A stretch of 64,000 nt of DNA from an uncultured Alphaproteobacteria bacterium (GCA_951812805.1 CATOSZ010000001.1:992001-1056000), one strand, 5' to 3'; shown: positions 27,830-37,611, numbered from the stretch's first letter. A program made the numbers and translations. Notes: generated by a model not told the origin, from the letters alone.

Positions 27830-28348
27830 ATGCCAATGATTGCTTGGGGAGCTCAAGAATGGACCGCGCTGGCAGCCTATTTGACGTTGCTTGCAGTAAT
27901 TCTTGGAGCCGGTATTGCATACGCGCAGCTGCGACAAATCAGATGCCAACAGCAGGCCGAGTATCTGCGTAGGAAACAATGGGAAACAGTTCGAGCGGTC
28001 GAGGCCTTCGACACAGACCCCACTCTCCACAAATGCCGGGTCAAGATAAGCATCGCTACAAAGTTTTTCTCGGATTATCAGGAACTTAGATCACCTCGCG
28101 ACCTGACCATCATGACATATGTCGTCACGTACCTGAACTATCTCGAAGCCGTCATGATAGGCATAGAGCAAGGTGTTTATATCGAAGACATCGTTTTCGA
28201 TCACCTGGAAGGAACGTTGAAGAAGGCCGTCGAAACTTATCTAAGCGGCGATGACCCCATTGTGGAACCAACTTACTTTCCCTTTATTATGAAAATCTAT
28301 GGAAAATGGTTTTCAAACGAAGATACATCACCTTCCTATCGAGGGTGA
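27830..28348 (+). CDS. Single-pass membrane protein, DUF4760-like
   Basis: A 172-residue protein starting at ATG 27830 after GAGGGA. One membrane segment spans about residues 12-34 (LAAYLTLLAVILGAGIAYAQ), followed by a Gln/Arg-rich linker and a helical cytosolic domain (MTYVVTYLNYLEAVMIGIEQ, FIMKIYGKWFS). The layout matches the DUF4760 group, whose function is unknown. The gene is much more AT-rich than its neighbours, consistent with recent acquisition. It is convergent with emrB. Confidence 0.5.
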   Translation: MPMIAWGAQEWTALAAYLTLLAVILGAGIAYAQLRQIRCQQQAEYLRRKQWETVRAVEAFDTDPTLHKCRVKISIATKFFSDYQELRSPRDLTIMTYVVTYLNYLEAVMIGIEQGVYIEDIVFDHLEGTLKKAVETYLSGDDPIVEPTYFPFIMKIYGKWFSNEDTSPSYRG

Positions 28349-28413
28349 GCCTGAATACTGGGCTATAGACGTACTCGTCCAACGCAATCGTCATTCATCA
28401 CTGAGACCTCGTT

Positions 28414-30009
28414 CTATGTTGTTGCGCGGGCGGGTGACGCGGCCCTCGGTGGCGCGGTCGACGGCTGGGCGTCGCCCGTCTTCAGGAACAGCGCCGGGAT
28501 CAGGCCGATCATGAAGACCAGGCCGACGGCGACGAAGGCGTCCTGATGGGCGACGGTGTTGGCCTGCCATTCCATGACCCGGCGCAGGTGGGCGATGGAT
28601 CCGGCGGAATGTTCGATGCCGGAAAGCCCGTATTGCATCAGATACTCGTCCATCTTCGCCATGAAGTCGGCGGTCATGGTGTTATCGGCCGTCTGCCCCC
28701 CCTTGAACCATTCGAGATGCACGTCGGTCTGGCGGTCCAAATAGATCGCCACGGCATTGGTGCCGATGGACGCGCCCAGCATCCGCACGAAGGTGAAGGT
28801 GCCGGCACCGTAGGCCACCAGCTCGTTGCTGAGCGAGCGGAGCGCGTGCAGGTTGATGCTCGGCATGACGAAGCCGAGCCCGGCCCGCCCGCATACCGTC
28901 ACGGTGATGAAGAAGAGAAGCGAGGTGGCGGCGTCCGCGTCGTGGAACAGCAACATGGAAAGGCCGAACAGGCCGAGGCCGCAGAACACCGGCACGCGCG
29001 CCGTGTTCTGCGCAATGCGGCCGGCGATAGGAAAGATGAACAGCAGCACCAGGCCCGCCGGGATCAGCACCAGCCCCGTCTTGGTCGGGGTGAATTCCTG
29101 CACCGTGCGACTGTAGAGCGGCAGCAGGTACATCGAGGAAAACATGCCGGCGCCGAAGATGAAGCCGACGACCGAGGCGAGCGCGAAGCGCTTGTTGGCG
29201 AACAGGCGGATTTGCAGCATCGGCGTCTTGGTCACCATCTCCCACAGCAGGAAGGCGCCCGCGGCGAGCGCGGCGGTGACGAAGCCGAGCACGATCTCCG
29301 GGCTGTTCCAGCCCAGGCGCTGGCCGTTCGAGAGCGAGGTCAGGAACATTGAAACCGCCAGCGTCACGAGGGCGAAGCTCAACCAGTTGAAGCGGCGCGA
29401 AGGCAGGTTCGGGATCTTCAGCGGCAAGGTCGACATCGCCAGCGCCCCGCCCAGCACCAGCAACGGCACGGCGCCGACGAAGACGAAGGGCCAGCTGAAC
29501 TGATCGATGATGATGCCGCCGAAGAAAGGACCGAGCGCCGGGCCCATGACGACGCCCATGGAGAAGATCCCCATTGCCTTGCCGCGCTGGTCCGGCGGGA
29601 AGGCGGCGAAAACGATGGTCAACGTCAGCGGCTGCAACATGCCCGCGGCCGAGCCTTGCATGACCCGGGCGAAGATCAACGTCTCGATCGTCGTGCCGTA
29701 AAGACCGATGAACGAGGCGGTGACGAAGACCGCGATCGCCGTCAGGTAGGTATAGCGCGGCCCGATGCGGGCGACCATCCAGGCCGCGACCAGCATGCAG
29801 ACGGTCTGTGCGCTGATGAAACCGGTCGACAGCCAGTGCGCGATGTCCTGACCGACGCCGTGTGCGCCCATGATGTCGGGCAACGCCACGTTGGTCATGG
29901 TCGACGACATGATCGAGGAGATCATCGCCAGGTTGACGGTGATGGTGGCGAACCAGCGCCGCTCGCGCAGAAAGTCGCGTGCGCGGTCGTCGGCGCTATC
30001 TGGTGTCAA
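28414..30009 (-). CDS. emrB: EmrB/QacA (DHA2) family drug:H+ antiporter
   Basis: A 531-residue MFS protein with about 14 membrane segments. The family motif region LSTGFISAQTVCMLVAAWMV, motif A (RIGPRYTYLTAIAVFVTASF) and motif C (MGVVMGPALGPFFGG) are visible. It pumps drugs out across the inner membrane together with EmrA and an outer-membrane channel. Its start overlaps the emrA end by 14 nt, so the two are translated together. No TolC-like gene lies nearby. Confidence 0.9.
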   Translation of the reverse strand: MTPDSADDRARDFLRERRWFATITVNLAMISSIMSSTMTNVALPDIMGAHGVGQDIAHWLSTGFISAQTVCMLVAAWMVARIGPRYTYLTAIAVFVTASFIGLYGTTIETLIFARVMQGSAAGMLQPLTLTIVFAAFPPDQRGKAMGIFSMGVVMGPALGPFFGGIIIDQFSWPFVFVGAVPLLVLGGALAMSTLPLKIPNLPSRRFNWLSFALVTLAVSMFLTSLSNGQRLGWNSPEIVLGFVTAALAAGAFLLWEMVTKTPMLQIRLFANKRFALASVVGFIFGAGMFSSMYLLPLYSRTVQEFTPTKTGLVLIPAGLVLLFIFPIAGRIAQNTARVPVFCGLGLFGLSMLLFHDADAATSLLFFITVTVCGRAGLGFVMPSINLHALRSLSNELVAYGAGTFTFVRMLGASIGTNAVAIYLDRQTDVHLEWFKGGQTADNTMTADFMAKMDEYLMQYGLSGIEHSAGSIAHLRRVMEWQANTVAHQDAFVAVGLVFMIGLIPALFLKTGDAQPSTAPPRAASPARATT

Positions 30010-31171
30010 CGGAAACCTCGACCATCATGCCGGGTTTCAGCAGGCCGCCGTCCTGCGGCACCGCGATGCGCACCGGCAGACGCTGGGTGATCTTGGTGAA
30101 GTTGCCGCTCGGGTTCGGCGTCGGCAGCAGGGTGAACTCGCTGGTCGCGGCATGGCCGACCTTGGTCACGGTGCCCTCGAAGACCCGGTCGGGATAGGCG
30201 TCGACATGCACGTTCACCGGCTGGCCCGGCTGCACGCGGGCGATGACCGTTTCCTTGATCAACGCCTCGACCCAGACCTGCCCCGGATCGTGGATCAGCG
30301 CGATGCGTTGGCCGGCCGTCACATACTGGCCGACGGAGACGAAGGTGCGGCTGACGACGCCGGCGAGCGGGCTCTTCACCGAATGATCGTCGATCTCCAG
30401 GGCCTGACGCGAGGCCTGCTTGGCGAGCCGCTCCGCCTCGTGCTCGAGACGCACCAGCTCCGCGTTCAGCACCGCGATCTCGCCTCGCGCCGACCGCGCC
30501 TCGGCGAGGTCGGCATCGGCACTCGCCACCTGGGCGGTGGCACGCAGGCGGGCCTGCTCGGCCCGGAGATAGGCGGTGCGGGTTTCGTCCAGCTGCCGGG
30601 CCGGGATGACGCCGCGCTTGGCCAGCGCCTCGGCCCGGGCGAACTCGTCGCGGGCATAGCGGAACTCGTGCTCCAGCGAGGCGCCCAAGGCCTTGGCCGC
30701 GGTCAGGCGGGCCCGTTCGCTCGCCAGGCGGCTCTCGGTCTGGCCGTCGACCATCGAGACCCGGGCGGCGACCCGGGCGCGTTCCGCCAGCACGGCATGG
30801 CGTTCGGCTTCCATCTCGCCCCGGCGCAGATGCGCCTGGCGATCGTCGATCTGCGCGAGCAGGGCGCCGGCGGCGACCGTATCGCCCTCCCCCGCCGGCA
30901 TCTTCGTGACCCAGCCGTCGACCCGGCTGGCGATCGCCGTCAGGTCGGCATCGATGCGGGCGTTCGTCTCCTCGACGAAATCCTGCTGGTGCAGATACCA
31001 ACGCCCGCCCCAGATCGCGACGGCGATCATCAGCACCAGCACGGTCAGCACGGGGATGAGGAAGGGTGGCATCCGCCGGCGGCGGCGGCGCGCCCGGGGC
31101 GGGGCGGCGCCGTCGGCCGTGGTCGCAGCGCTCACGTCGGTCTTCGGTTGGGCCCGGCTCTGATCGTTCAT
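29996..31171 (-). CDS. emrA: EmrA/HlyD-family periplasmic adaptor
   Basis: A 391-residue membrane fusion protein. A short basic cytosolic N-terminus is followed by one membrane segment (PFLIPVLTVLVLMIAVAIWG, about residues 35-54), the biotinyl-lipoyl halves (GWVTKMPAGEGDTVAAGALL and VKSPLAGVVSRTFVSVGQYV), a long coiled-coil hairpin between them, and the beta-barrel (GQPVNVHVDAYPDRVFEGTV). I chose ATG 31171, which overlaps the marR stop by 4 nt; the longer open frame only shadows marR. Confidence 0.88.
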   Translation of the reverse strand: MNDQSRAQPKTDVSAATTADGAAPPRARRRRRRMPPFLIPVLTVLVLMIAVAIWGGRWYLHQQDFVEETNARIDADLTAIASRVDGWVTKMPAGEGDTVAAGALLAQIDDRQAHLRRGEMEAERHAVLAERARVAARVSMVDGQTESRLASERARLTAAKALGASLEHEFRYARDEFARAEALAKRGVIPARQLDETRTAYLRAEQARLRATAQVASADADLAEARSARGEIAVLNAELVRLEHEAERLAKQASRQALEIDDHSVKSPLAGVVSRTFVSVGQYVTAGQRIALIHDPGQVWVEALIKETVIARVQPGQPVNVHVDAYPDRVFEGTVTKVGHAATSEFTLLPTPNPSGNFTKITQRLPVRIAVPQDGGLLKPGMMVEVSVDTR

Positions 31172-31617
31172 GCGCCCGGCCCCTCCAGCGCACGGCCTTG
31201 CGCGACCGCCCGGTCGAGCACCTGCAAACAGGCCGCCAGCTCGTCTTCCGGGATGCCGGCATAGAGTTCCTGGCGCAGTCCCAAATGGATCGCTTCCAAC
31301 GCCGGGAGCAAGGCGTCGGCGGCGGCACCCAGATACACCCGCTTGTAACGGCGGTCCTGGGCGTCCTCGCGCCGTTCGACCAGCTCGGCCTTGGCCAGCC
31401 GGTCGAGAATGCCGACCAGGGTCGAGCCGTCGACACCGACCGCATCGGCGAGATCGCGCTGCACCATGCCCTCGTCCCGCCCGGCGAGCGTGCGCAACAC
31501 CGCCCATTGCGGAAAGCTCAGGCCATGCGGCTGTAACCGCCGGCCCATGTTGAGCCGCCACAACCGGGCCATTTCCCCGATCTGCGCCCCGAGACTGTCA
31601 CGCAAGCTATCCGACAC
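31168..31617 (-). CDS. MarR-family transcriptional regulator of the efflux operon
   Basis: A 149-residue MarR protein. The winged HTH covers about residues 35-95: FPQWAVLRTLAGRDEGMVQR, then LADAVGVDGSTLVGILDRLA and the wing RREDAQDRRYKRVYL. It is the first gene of marR-emrA-emrB, and its TGA overlaps the emrA ATG. Such regulators usually repress their own operon until a phenolic or drug ligand binds. A 20-bp palindrome 20 bp upstream is the likely operator. Confidence 0.88.
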   Translation of the reverse strand: MSDSLRDSLGAQIGEMARLWRLNMGRRLQPHGLSFPQWAVLRTLAGRDEGMVQRDLADAVGVDGSTLVGILDRLAKAELVERREDAQDRRYKRVYLGAAADALLPALEAIHLGLRQELYAGIPEDELAACLQVLDRAVAQGRALEGPGA

Positions 31618-31636
31618 GCCAATTGTCCGAAGATTG

Positions 31637-31656
31637 ATAGTTGGAACCCCAACTAT
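31637..31656. promoter_or_regulatory. Likely MarR operator (20-bp palindrome)
   Basis: ATAGTTGG-AACC-CCAACTAT is a perfect 8-bp inverted repeat with a 4-nt spacer, 20 bp upstream of the marR start. The size and symmetry fit a MarR dimer site overlapping the promoter. Confidence 0.65.
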
Positions 31657-31911
31657 ATAGAACTCGCAGCACCGAACGCAATGGGCATGGCGCCCGACGC
31701 CGTCTTCGCGCTTTTCCCGGCTTTGGAATTTATTGCCGTCAGAAGGGGCGGGCGCCTTGCCTCGCGGTGACCCCGGCGGCTATGAATCGGGGTACGTTTG
31801 CCATAGCCCGTGCACATGCGGCGCTGTTTCACCCTCGCCGGTGTCGTAGGCGCGCAGATTGCCGACTATCGGTGCCACACCAGTGACCTTTGCGGACAAG
31901 GAACGAAGAGA

Positions 31912-34158
31912 ATGAACGAAATGTCGCCCGAGAATAAATGGATCGGCCAGCGCACCCTTCGGCCCGATGGCATCGATAAAGTCACCGGCTCGGCGCAATA
32001 CGCGGCCGATTTCACCATGCCCGGCATGGTCTGGGGCGCGGTGCTGCGCAGCCCGCACGCCCACGCGCTGATCAAGAAGATCGACACCTCAAAGGCGGAA
32101 GCCTTGTCGGGCGTGCTGGCGGTGATGACCGGCGACGACCTGCCCTTGCTGCCCCTGGACGTGCCGCTGCCGACGGGCCCGAACGATATTCGCTGGATTG
32201 CCCGCGGCTGCATGGCGCGGGAAAAAATCCTCTACGCCGGCCAGCCGGTGGCGGCGGTCGCGGCGATCTCGAAAAGCATTGCCGAGGCGGCGCTGGAAAT
32301 GATCCAGGTCGACTATGACGTGCTGCCCCATGTCATCGACGTCGACGAGGCGATGGCACCGGACGCGCCGATTTTGCACGATTGGTTGAAAACCGACGGG
32401 GTCGACGGGCCGACCAACGTTTCCAGCATCATGACGGTCGAAACCGGCGATGTCGAAAAAGGTTTCGCCGAGGCCGATCTGGTGATCGAGCGGGCGTTCA
32501 AGTCCGCCGCCGTGCATCAAGGCTATATCGAGCCGCAGGCCTGTATCGTCAGCTACAAGCCGGATGCCCAGTCCACGATCTGGAGCAGCAGCCAGGGACA
32601 GTTCATGGTCCGCGGCCTGACCGCCACGATCACCGGCATGGCGACCGGCGACATCAAGGCCATCCCGGCCGAAATCGGCGGCGGGTTTGGCGGCAAGACC
32701 ATCATCTATCTCGAACCGCTGGCGATGGTGCTGTCCAGGAAATGCGGCCGGCCGGTCAAGATGCAGAACAGCCGGGGCGACGTCTTCCACGCGACCGGGC
32801 CCGCGTCCGGCATGTCCGCGCATCTCAAGGTCAGCGTCACCAAGGACGGCAAGCTGACGGCGGTCGAAGGCGCCTACAACTTCCAAGCCGGCTGCTATCC
32901 GGGCTCGCCGGTCGGCCGCGCCTGTAGTTTTTCGTTCTCCTGCTACGACATCCCGAACGCCCACGTGAAGGGGCTGGACGTCGTTTCCAACCGCCCGAAC
33001 GTCGCCGCCTATCGGGCGCCCGGCGCGCCGCAAGGCAACTATGTCTTCGAAGCGATTCTGGATGAGATCGCCGAAGAACTCGACATGGATCCGTGGGACC
33101 TGCGCCTGCGCAATGCGCTCGCCGCGGACAAGCCGACCATTTACGGCGCCAAGATCGGTGAGGCCGGCATCCACGAATGCATCGCTTCGGTCCGCGATCA
33201 CCCCAATGCCCAGATCGAACTCGGGCCGAACCAGGGCCGCGGCATCGCCATCGGCTATTGGGGCAACGCGGGGGGCGAGTCCAGTGCCCAGCTCAGCATC
33301 AACGAGGACGGCACCGCGTTGGTGATCACCGGACATCCGGACATCGGCGGCAGCCGTGCCTCGATGGTCAACATCGTGGCCGAGAAATTGGGTATCGACT
33401 ATCGCCAGGTCAGCGCACAGATCGGTGATACCAACAATGTCGGCATCAGCGCCGTCACGGGCGGCAGCCGCGTGACCTTCGCCGCCGGCATTGTGGTCAA
33501 CGAGGCGACCGAGCAGGTCATCAATACCTTGATGACCCGGGCGGCCGGCATTTGGGGCATCGATGTGGAAGCCGTCGAATGGCGCGATGGCGCGGCGCAT
33601 CCGGCCGGCCCGAACGCCGGTGAGTTCGATCCCCTCACCCTGCCGGAACTGGCGGCGAAGGCGGTGGCGACCGGCGGGCCGATCCTGGCGACCGTGTCGA
33701 AGAACACGGTCGGGCACATGGGCGTGGTCGGCGCGCATATGGTCGATGTCGAAGTCGACCCGGATACCGGGCACGTCAAGATCCTGCGCTACACTGCCAG
33801 CCAGGACGTCGGCCGGGCGATCCATCCGTCCTATGTCGAAGGCCAGATCCAGGGCGGCGTCGCCCAGGGCATCGGCTGGGCGTTGGACGAGGAGTTCATC
33901 TACGACAAGAACGGTCGCCTGGATAACGCCAGCTTCCTCGATTATCGCATGCCGGTCGCCTCCGACCTGCCGACGATCGACGCGGTGATGGTCGAAGTTC
34001 CCAACCCGCAGCATCCCCACGGCGTGAAGGGCGTCGGCGAAATTCCGCTGGTACCGGCCCTGGCGGCGATTGCCAACGCGATTGCCGACGCCAGCGGCAA
34101 ACGCCTCTATGAACTGCCGATGTCGCCGCCCAAAGTGTTGGAGGCGCTGGGTGAATAA
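31912..34158 (+). CDS. Xanthine dehydrogenase-family molybdopterin-binding (large) subunit
   Basis: A 748-residue molybdenum hydroxylase large subunit (CoxL/XdhB group). Seen: the N-terminal a/b hammerhead domain (RPDGIDKVTGSAQYAADFTM), the Moco-binding segments EIGGGFGGKT, AYRAPGAPQGNYVFEA and QGGVAQGIGWALDEE, and the active-site Glu region HGVKGVGEIPLVPAL. The family hydroxylates purines, aldehydes, nicotinate or CO with a separate FAD subunit and a 2Fe-2S subunit. Neither is present beside it, so it is an orphan unless partners lie elsewhere. AAGGA lies 9 nt before ATG 31912; an upstream in-frame ATG at 31810 has no such site. Confidence 0.85.
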   Translation: MNEMSPENKWIGQRTLRPDGIDKVTGSAQYAADFTMPGMVWGAVLRSPHAHALIKKIDTSKAEALSGVLAVMTGDDLPLLPLDVPLPTGPNDIRWIARGCMAREKILYAGQPVAAVAAISKSIAEAALEMIQVDYDVLPHVIDVDEAMAPDAPILHDWLKTDGVDGPTNVSSIMTVETGDVEKGFAEADLVIERAFKSAAVHQGYIEPQACIVSYKPDAQSTIWSSSQGQFMVRGLTATITGMATGDIKAIPAEIGGGFGGKTIIYLEPLAMVLSRKCGRPVKMQNSRGDVFHATGPASGMSAHLKVSVTKDGKLTAVEGAYNFQAGCYPGSPVGRACSFSFSCYDIPNAHVKGLDVVSNRPNVAAYRAPGAPQGNYVFEAILDEIAEELDMDPWDLRLRNALAADKPTIYGAKIGEAGIHECIASVRDHPNAQIELGPNQGRGIAIGYWGNAGGESSAQLSINEDGTALVITGHPDIGGSRASMVNIVAEKLGIDYRQVSAQIGDTNNVGISAVTGGSRVTFAAGIVVNEATEQVINTLMTRAAGIWGIDVEAVEWRDGAAHPAGPNAGEFDPLTLPELAAKAVATGGPILATVSKNTVGHMGVVGAHMVDVEVDPDTGHVKILRYTASQDVGRAIHPSYVEGQIQGGVAQGIGWALDEEFIYDKNGRLDNASFLDYRMPVASDLPTIDAVMVEVPNPQHPHGVKGVGEIPLVPALAAIANAIADASGKRLYELPMSPPKVLEALGE

Positions 34159-34203
34159 CATCGACCAGGCGGCCGTCGAGGCCGACTGAAAGGCAAGCGA
34201 TGA

Positions 34204-34240
34204 GGGGCGCTCCACTCAACTGGGGCGCCCCGTTTTCTTT
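34204..34240 (+). terminator. Rho-independent terminator after the molybdenum hydroxylase gene
   Basis: GGGGCGCTCCA pairs with TGGGGCGCCCC (one G-U pair) around a 6-nt loop and is followed by GTTTTCTTT. It separates the hydroxylase gene from the convergent rhomboid gene. Confidence 0.8.
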
Positions 34241-34308
34241 GAGGGGCGGGTTTCTCCGCCGGCCTTCACGCGCGTAGGGCTTTCAACGACGCGGAGAGGC
34301 GGCGCCCC

Positions 34309-34986
34309 TCACCATTCGTCGGAGATGGCGCGGAAGACGAAGATCAGGAAGAAGCCGGCGACGAACCCGCCGATATGCGCCCACCAGGCGACACCCGTCA
34401 TGGCCGCGTCGGTGAGCGCGGCGAACGTCAACTGCAGGGCGATCCAGACGGTGATGAACAGGACCGCCGGCAGCCGCACGGGCCAGACGACGAAGCCGAG
34501 CAGCAGCAACACGCGAATACGCGACGTCGGATAGAGCAGGATATAGGCGCCCATTACGCCGGCGAGCGCCCCGCTCGCCCCCACCATCGGAACCGTCGAC
34601 TCGATCGAGGCTACCGCATGGCTCATCGTGCCGACGACGCCGCAGATCACATAGAAGATGATGAAGTTGAGCGGCCCCAGCACATCTTCCAGCGCCCGGC
34701 CGAAAATCCACAGCACCAGCATGTTGGAGAGGAAGTGCCCCCAGCCGCCATGCAGAAACATCGAGGTCAGAATCGTGAGGAATGGCGGGATGACGGCAAA
34801 TTCCGGGTTTGGCGCCTCGACACCGAACAGGGTTGCCGGAACGGTGCCGAAGGCGAACACGATCCAGCCGGCCTTGGGCAGAAAGACCTGGCACATGAAC
34901 ACCATCCAGCAGATCAGGATCGCCACGATGGTGAAATAGGGAAACCGCTGCGTCTCGAGATCGGCGTGCAGAGTGTGAATCGGCAT
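34309..34986 (-). CDS. Rhomboid-family intramembrane serine protease, 5' end replaced by IS-A
   Basis: A 225-residue reading from ATG 34986, which lies inside IS-A; host sequence begins at about residue 5. Six membrane segments are visible. The HGGWGHFLSN motif is at residues 79-88, the catalytic Ser is S138 (GASGALAG) and the catalytic His H204 (AHIGGFVAG). Rhomboids cut membrane proteins within the bilayer. The core is intact; only the short cytosolic N-terminus and the native start are lost. Expression would depend on IS-A sequences, so the gene may be silent or run from an IS promoter. Confidence 0.8.
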   Translation of the reverse strand: MPIHTLHADLETQRFPYFTIVAILICWMVFMCQVFLPKAGWIVFAFGTVPATLFGVEAPNPEFAVIPPFLTILTSMFLHGGWGHFLSNMLVLWIFGRALEDVLGPLNFIIFYVICGVVGTMSHAVASIESTVPMVGASGALAGVMGAYILLYPTSRIRVLLLLGFVVWPVRLPAVLFITVWIALQLTFAALTDAAMTGVAWWAHIGGFVAGFFLIFVFRAISDEW

Positions 34987-35089
34987 GCAAAACTGACCCA
35001 CTTTGGTGGGTTATGAGCGGTAAGAATTGACCCACCTGGAACGCTAGCATCCGCACGGAACAGTGCGGAGGAAAGAGCAGGTGGTATTG

Positions 35090-36589
35090 ATGGAAAGCGT
35101 ATTGAAGATCCGACGTTGGATATTACGGGAGGGTCGGAGTATCCGATCTGTATCTCGTCAGACTGGTTTGTCGCGGAACACGATTAAGAAGTATCTGAAG
35201 GACGGCGATCCACCGAGCTATCAGCGGCGCGTTTCACCCGTCCGGCGTAAGCTTAGCGATGGCTTCGCCAGCCGGCTTCGGGCGCTCTTTGAGCAGGACC
35301 TGGGGCGCCCGCGCCGTGAGCGCCGGACGGCCAAGAAGCTTTATGAGCAGCTTGTGTCGGAAGGCTATAGCGGATCCTACTCGACGGTTCAGAGGTTTGT
35401 CCGCGACCTGAAGCGTTCTGGCGCCGGATCGGGGGATGCGTTCATTCCGTTGCACTTTACGGCAGGTGACGCGCTCCAGTTTGACTGGAGCACGGAATAC
35501 GCTGTCCTGGGCGGTGTCGAGCAGAAGGTAAAGGTTGCCCACTTCCGCCTATGTCATAGCCGCAAGCCCTTTGTTGTTGCCTATCCCAGCGAATCTCAGG
35601 AGATGGTGCTGGACGCCTTTGCACGGGCGATGTCTTTCTATGGCGGCGTACCGCGCCGGGTGATCATCGACAACCCCAAGACGATGGTAACCTATGTTTC
35701 GCGCTCTAAGGACCGTGTGTTCCATCCGCGCTTTCTGGCGTTGATGAACCACTATGTGATGGAACCGGTTGCTTGCACACCCGCGGCGGGGTGGGAGAAG
35801 GGTCAGATTGAGAACCAGGTTGGGTTCCTGCGGGGACAGCTGTTTGCGCCCAAGCCCGCCTTTGACGATCTGGATGCGCTGAACGGCTGGTTGCGTCTGC
35901 GCTGCGAGGAATTGGCGAATCGCGCCCACCCCGAACAATCGGATCGCAAGATCTCGGACGTGTTCGCAGACGAGTGCGCCGAACTGCGTCCCCTGGGCCG
36001 GGCTTTTGACGGCTATGTTGAGAAGGCCGCTCGTGTCCGCTCTACCTGTCTGGTCCAATATGCCACCAATCGCTATAGCGTCCCCTCCCGGTTCGCCGGG
36101 GAGCTTGTCTCTCTGCGCGCCTATGCGGACCGGATCGTGGTTGTGTCAGGGCAGAATGTGATTGCCGAGCACAAGCGCCGCTTTACCCGCAACGCCAGCT
36201 ATTTCGAGCCCTGGCATTACCTGCCCCTACTCGACCGCAAGCCCGGCGCGCTGAGAGATGGCGCGCCCTTTGTGGGTTGGCAATTGCCTGAGGCGATGCA
36301 CCGGGTCAGGGCGCATTACATGGCCGGCAAAGGCGGGGACCGGGAGTTTGTCGATCTGCTCCTGCTGGCCCAGGATCACGGGATCGAGGTGGTCGAGATA
36401 GCCTGTGAACTGGCCGTGGAGCAGAACACGCTGCGCCTTCCGGCCATCATCAATCTGATCAACCAACTGGTGGAGCCGGTCATCGCGCCATGGGGCGAGA
36501 GCCACGCCTATCCGCAACTGACCTTGCGGCCCGAAGCGGACTGCAAGCGCTATGAGACGCTGTGCGTTGCCGGGGAGGCCGTCGCATGA
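35090..36589 (+). CDS. istA: IstA-type DDE transposase of IS-A, copy 2 (intact)
   Basis: A 499-residue IS21 transposase. It has an HTH near residues 17-36, catalytic D132 (LQFDWSTEY), D194 ([10 protein letters not shown]) and E241 ([13 protein letters not shown]), and a C-terminal barrel ([20 protein letters not shown]). The ATG at 35090 follows AGGTGG; a GTG at 35063 would add 9 residues. It is intact, so this copy could supply transposase to all IS-A copies. Confidence 0.93.
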   Translation: MESVLKIRRWILREGRSIRSVSRQTGLSRNTIKKYLKDGDPPSYQRRVSPVRRKLSDGFASRLRALFEQDLGRPRRERRTAKKLYEQLVSEGYSGSYSTVQRFVRDLKRSGAGSGDAFIPLHFTAGDALQFDWSTEYAVLGGVEQKVKVAHFRLCHSRKPFVVAYPSESQEMVLDAFARAMSFYGGVPRRVIIDNPKTMVTYVSRSKDRVFHPRFLALMNHYVMEPVACTPAAGWEKGQIENQVGFLRGQLFAPKPAFDDLDALNGWLRLRCEELANRAHPEQSDRKISDVFADECAELRPLGRAFDGYVEKAARVRSTCLVQYATNRYSVPSRFAGELVSLRAYADRIVVVSGQNVIAEHKRRFTRNASYFEPWHYLPLLDRKPGALRDGAPFVGWQLPEAMHRVRAHYMAGKGGDREFVDLLLLAQDHGIEVVEIACELAVEQNTLRLPAIINLINQLVEPVIAPWGESHAYPQLTLRPEADCKRYETLCVAGEAVA

Positions 36590-37317
36590 AAGCTTTGATA
36601 GACCAACTGATCGCCCTGAGGCTGTATGGAATGGCGGCTTGCGCCGAAGCTTTGCTGGCCGCGCGCAAGCCGCCAAGTCTGACCACTGCGATAAAGCAAC
36701 TGATCGACGCCGAGACTGTAGAGCGCCGGGTGCGCTCTATCCAGCACCAAATGCGGGCCTCGAAGTTCCCCCACCATAAGGACTTCGCCACTTTCGATTA
36801 CGGCCTAGCCGCCGTCACCCAAGCGCAAATCGACCCCTTCTGCTCAGGGCAGTTCACCCAGGAGGCCCACAACCTCATTCTGGTGGGCGGAACCGGTACG
36901 GGCAAAACCCACATCGCCATTGCTCTGGGGACGCTGTTGATCAATCAGGGAAAGAAGGTCCGTTTCTTCAACGCCGTCGATCTGATCAATGCGCTGATCA
37001 AGGAACAGGCCGAAGGCAACGCCGGCAAGATCATCCGGCAACTGACGGCCATGGATTGCGTCATCATCGACGAACTGGGCTATATCCCATTCCCCAAATC
37101 CGGCGGTGCGCTCTTGTTCCACCTGATCAGCAAACTCTATGAGAAGACCAGCGTCATCATCACCACCAATCTGGAGTTCGGGGAATGGGTCTCCGTCTTC
37201 GGAGATGCAAAAATGACAACCGCGTTGCTGGATCGTGTAACGCATCACTGCGCAATCATCGAAACAGGCAACATGTCTTACCGCTTCGCACAAAGCAAAC
37301 AGCGACGACAAAAGTAG
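36586..37317 (+). CDS. istB: IstB ATPase of IS-A, copy 2
   Basis: A 243-residue IstB with Walker A GGTGTGKT (101-108) and [10 protein letters not shown]. It overlaps istA by ATGA. It reads the same as the copies at 9987 and 56798. Confidence 0.93.
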   Translation: MKALIDQLIALRLYGMAACAEALLAARKPPSLTTAIKQLIDAETVERRVRSIQHQMRASKFPHHKDFATFDYGLAAVTQAQIDPFCSGQFTQEAHNLILVGGTGTGKTHIAIALGTLLINQGKKVRFFNAVDLINALIKEQAEGNAGKIIRQLTAMDCVIIDELGYIPFPKSGGALLFHLISKLYEKTSVIITTNLEFGEWVSVFGDAKMTTALLDRVTHHCAIIETGNMSYRFAQSKQRRQK

Positions 37318-37333
37318 CCGCCCTGTAAGCAAA

Positions 37334-37379
37334 GCCCCAGGCTGATCCGCTATATGGAGCCAATCAGCCTGGGGGCTTT
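37334..37379 (+). terminator. Terminator after istB (IS-A copy 2)
   Basis: The same GCCCCAGGCTGAT / ATCAGCCTGGGGGC hairpin and TTT as in copy 1, 16 nt after the istB stop. Confidence 0.65.
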
Positions 37380-37489
37380 CATCGCAAAGGCGGGCAAATC
37401 AAAACGGGTCCTGTACAGATTGTTCTGCAAAAGGGGTTTCGTAGCTGGGGCACAAGTCCGGGCCGATGGGGTGGATGAGCTGCCTCCGG

Positions 37490-37603
37490 CTGGTCCGGGC
37501 TCTCGCGATCGAAATCCATGAGGACTGGCTGGATGCCAACCGCTAGCTCAACATGATCCATCTCAAGGAGAGCAAAAGCGAACGCATCCAGAAAGCCGCC
37601 TGA
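37490..37603 (+). pseudogene. IS256-like C-terminal remnant in the IS-A right arm, copy 2
   Basis: The same 38-codon remnant as at 10891-11004, with the in-frame TAG in place of Tyr in RYLNM. The rest of the arm (37380-37949) holds the two inverted repeats listed next and no gene. Confidence 0.5.
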
Positions 37604-37611
37604 CGGCGGCT

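Noticed and set aside
27830..28348. Toxin-antitoxin or defence gene at the AT-rich island
   Set aside because: A single membrane protein with no partner gene and no toxin motif; only a DUF4760-like layout is visible.
11350..34973. Composite transposon bounded by IS-A copies 1 and 2
   Set aside because: The copies flank the region directly, but there is no target duplication at the outer ends and copy 1 has a disrupted istA; recombination or misassembly fits as well.
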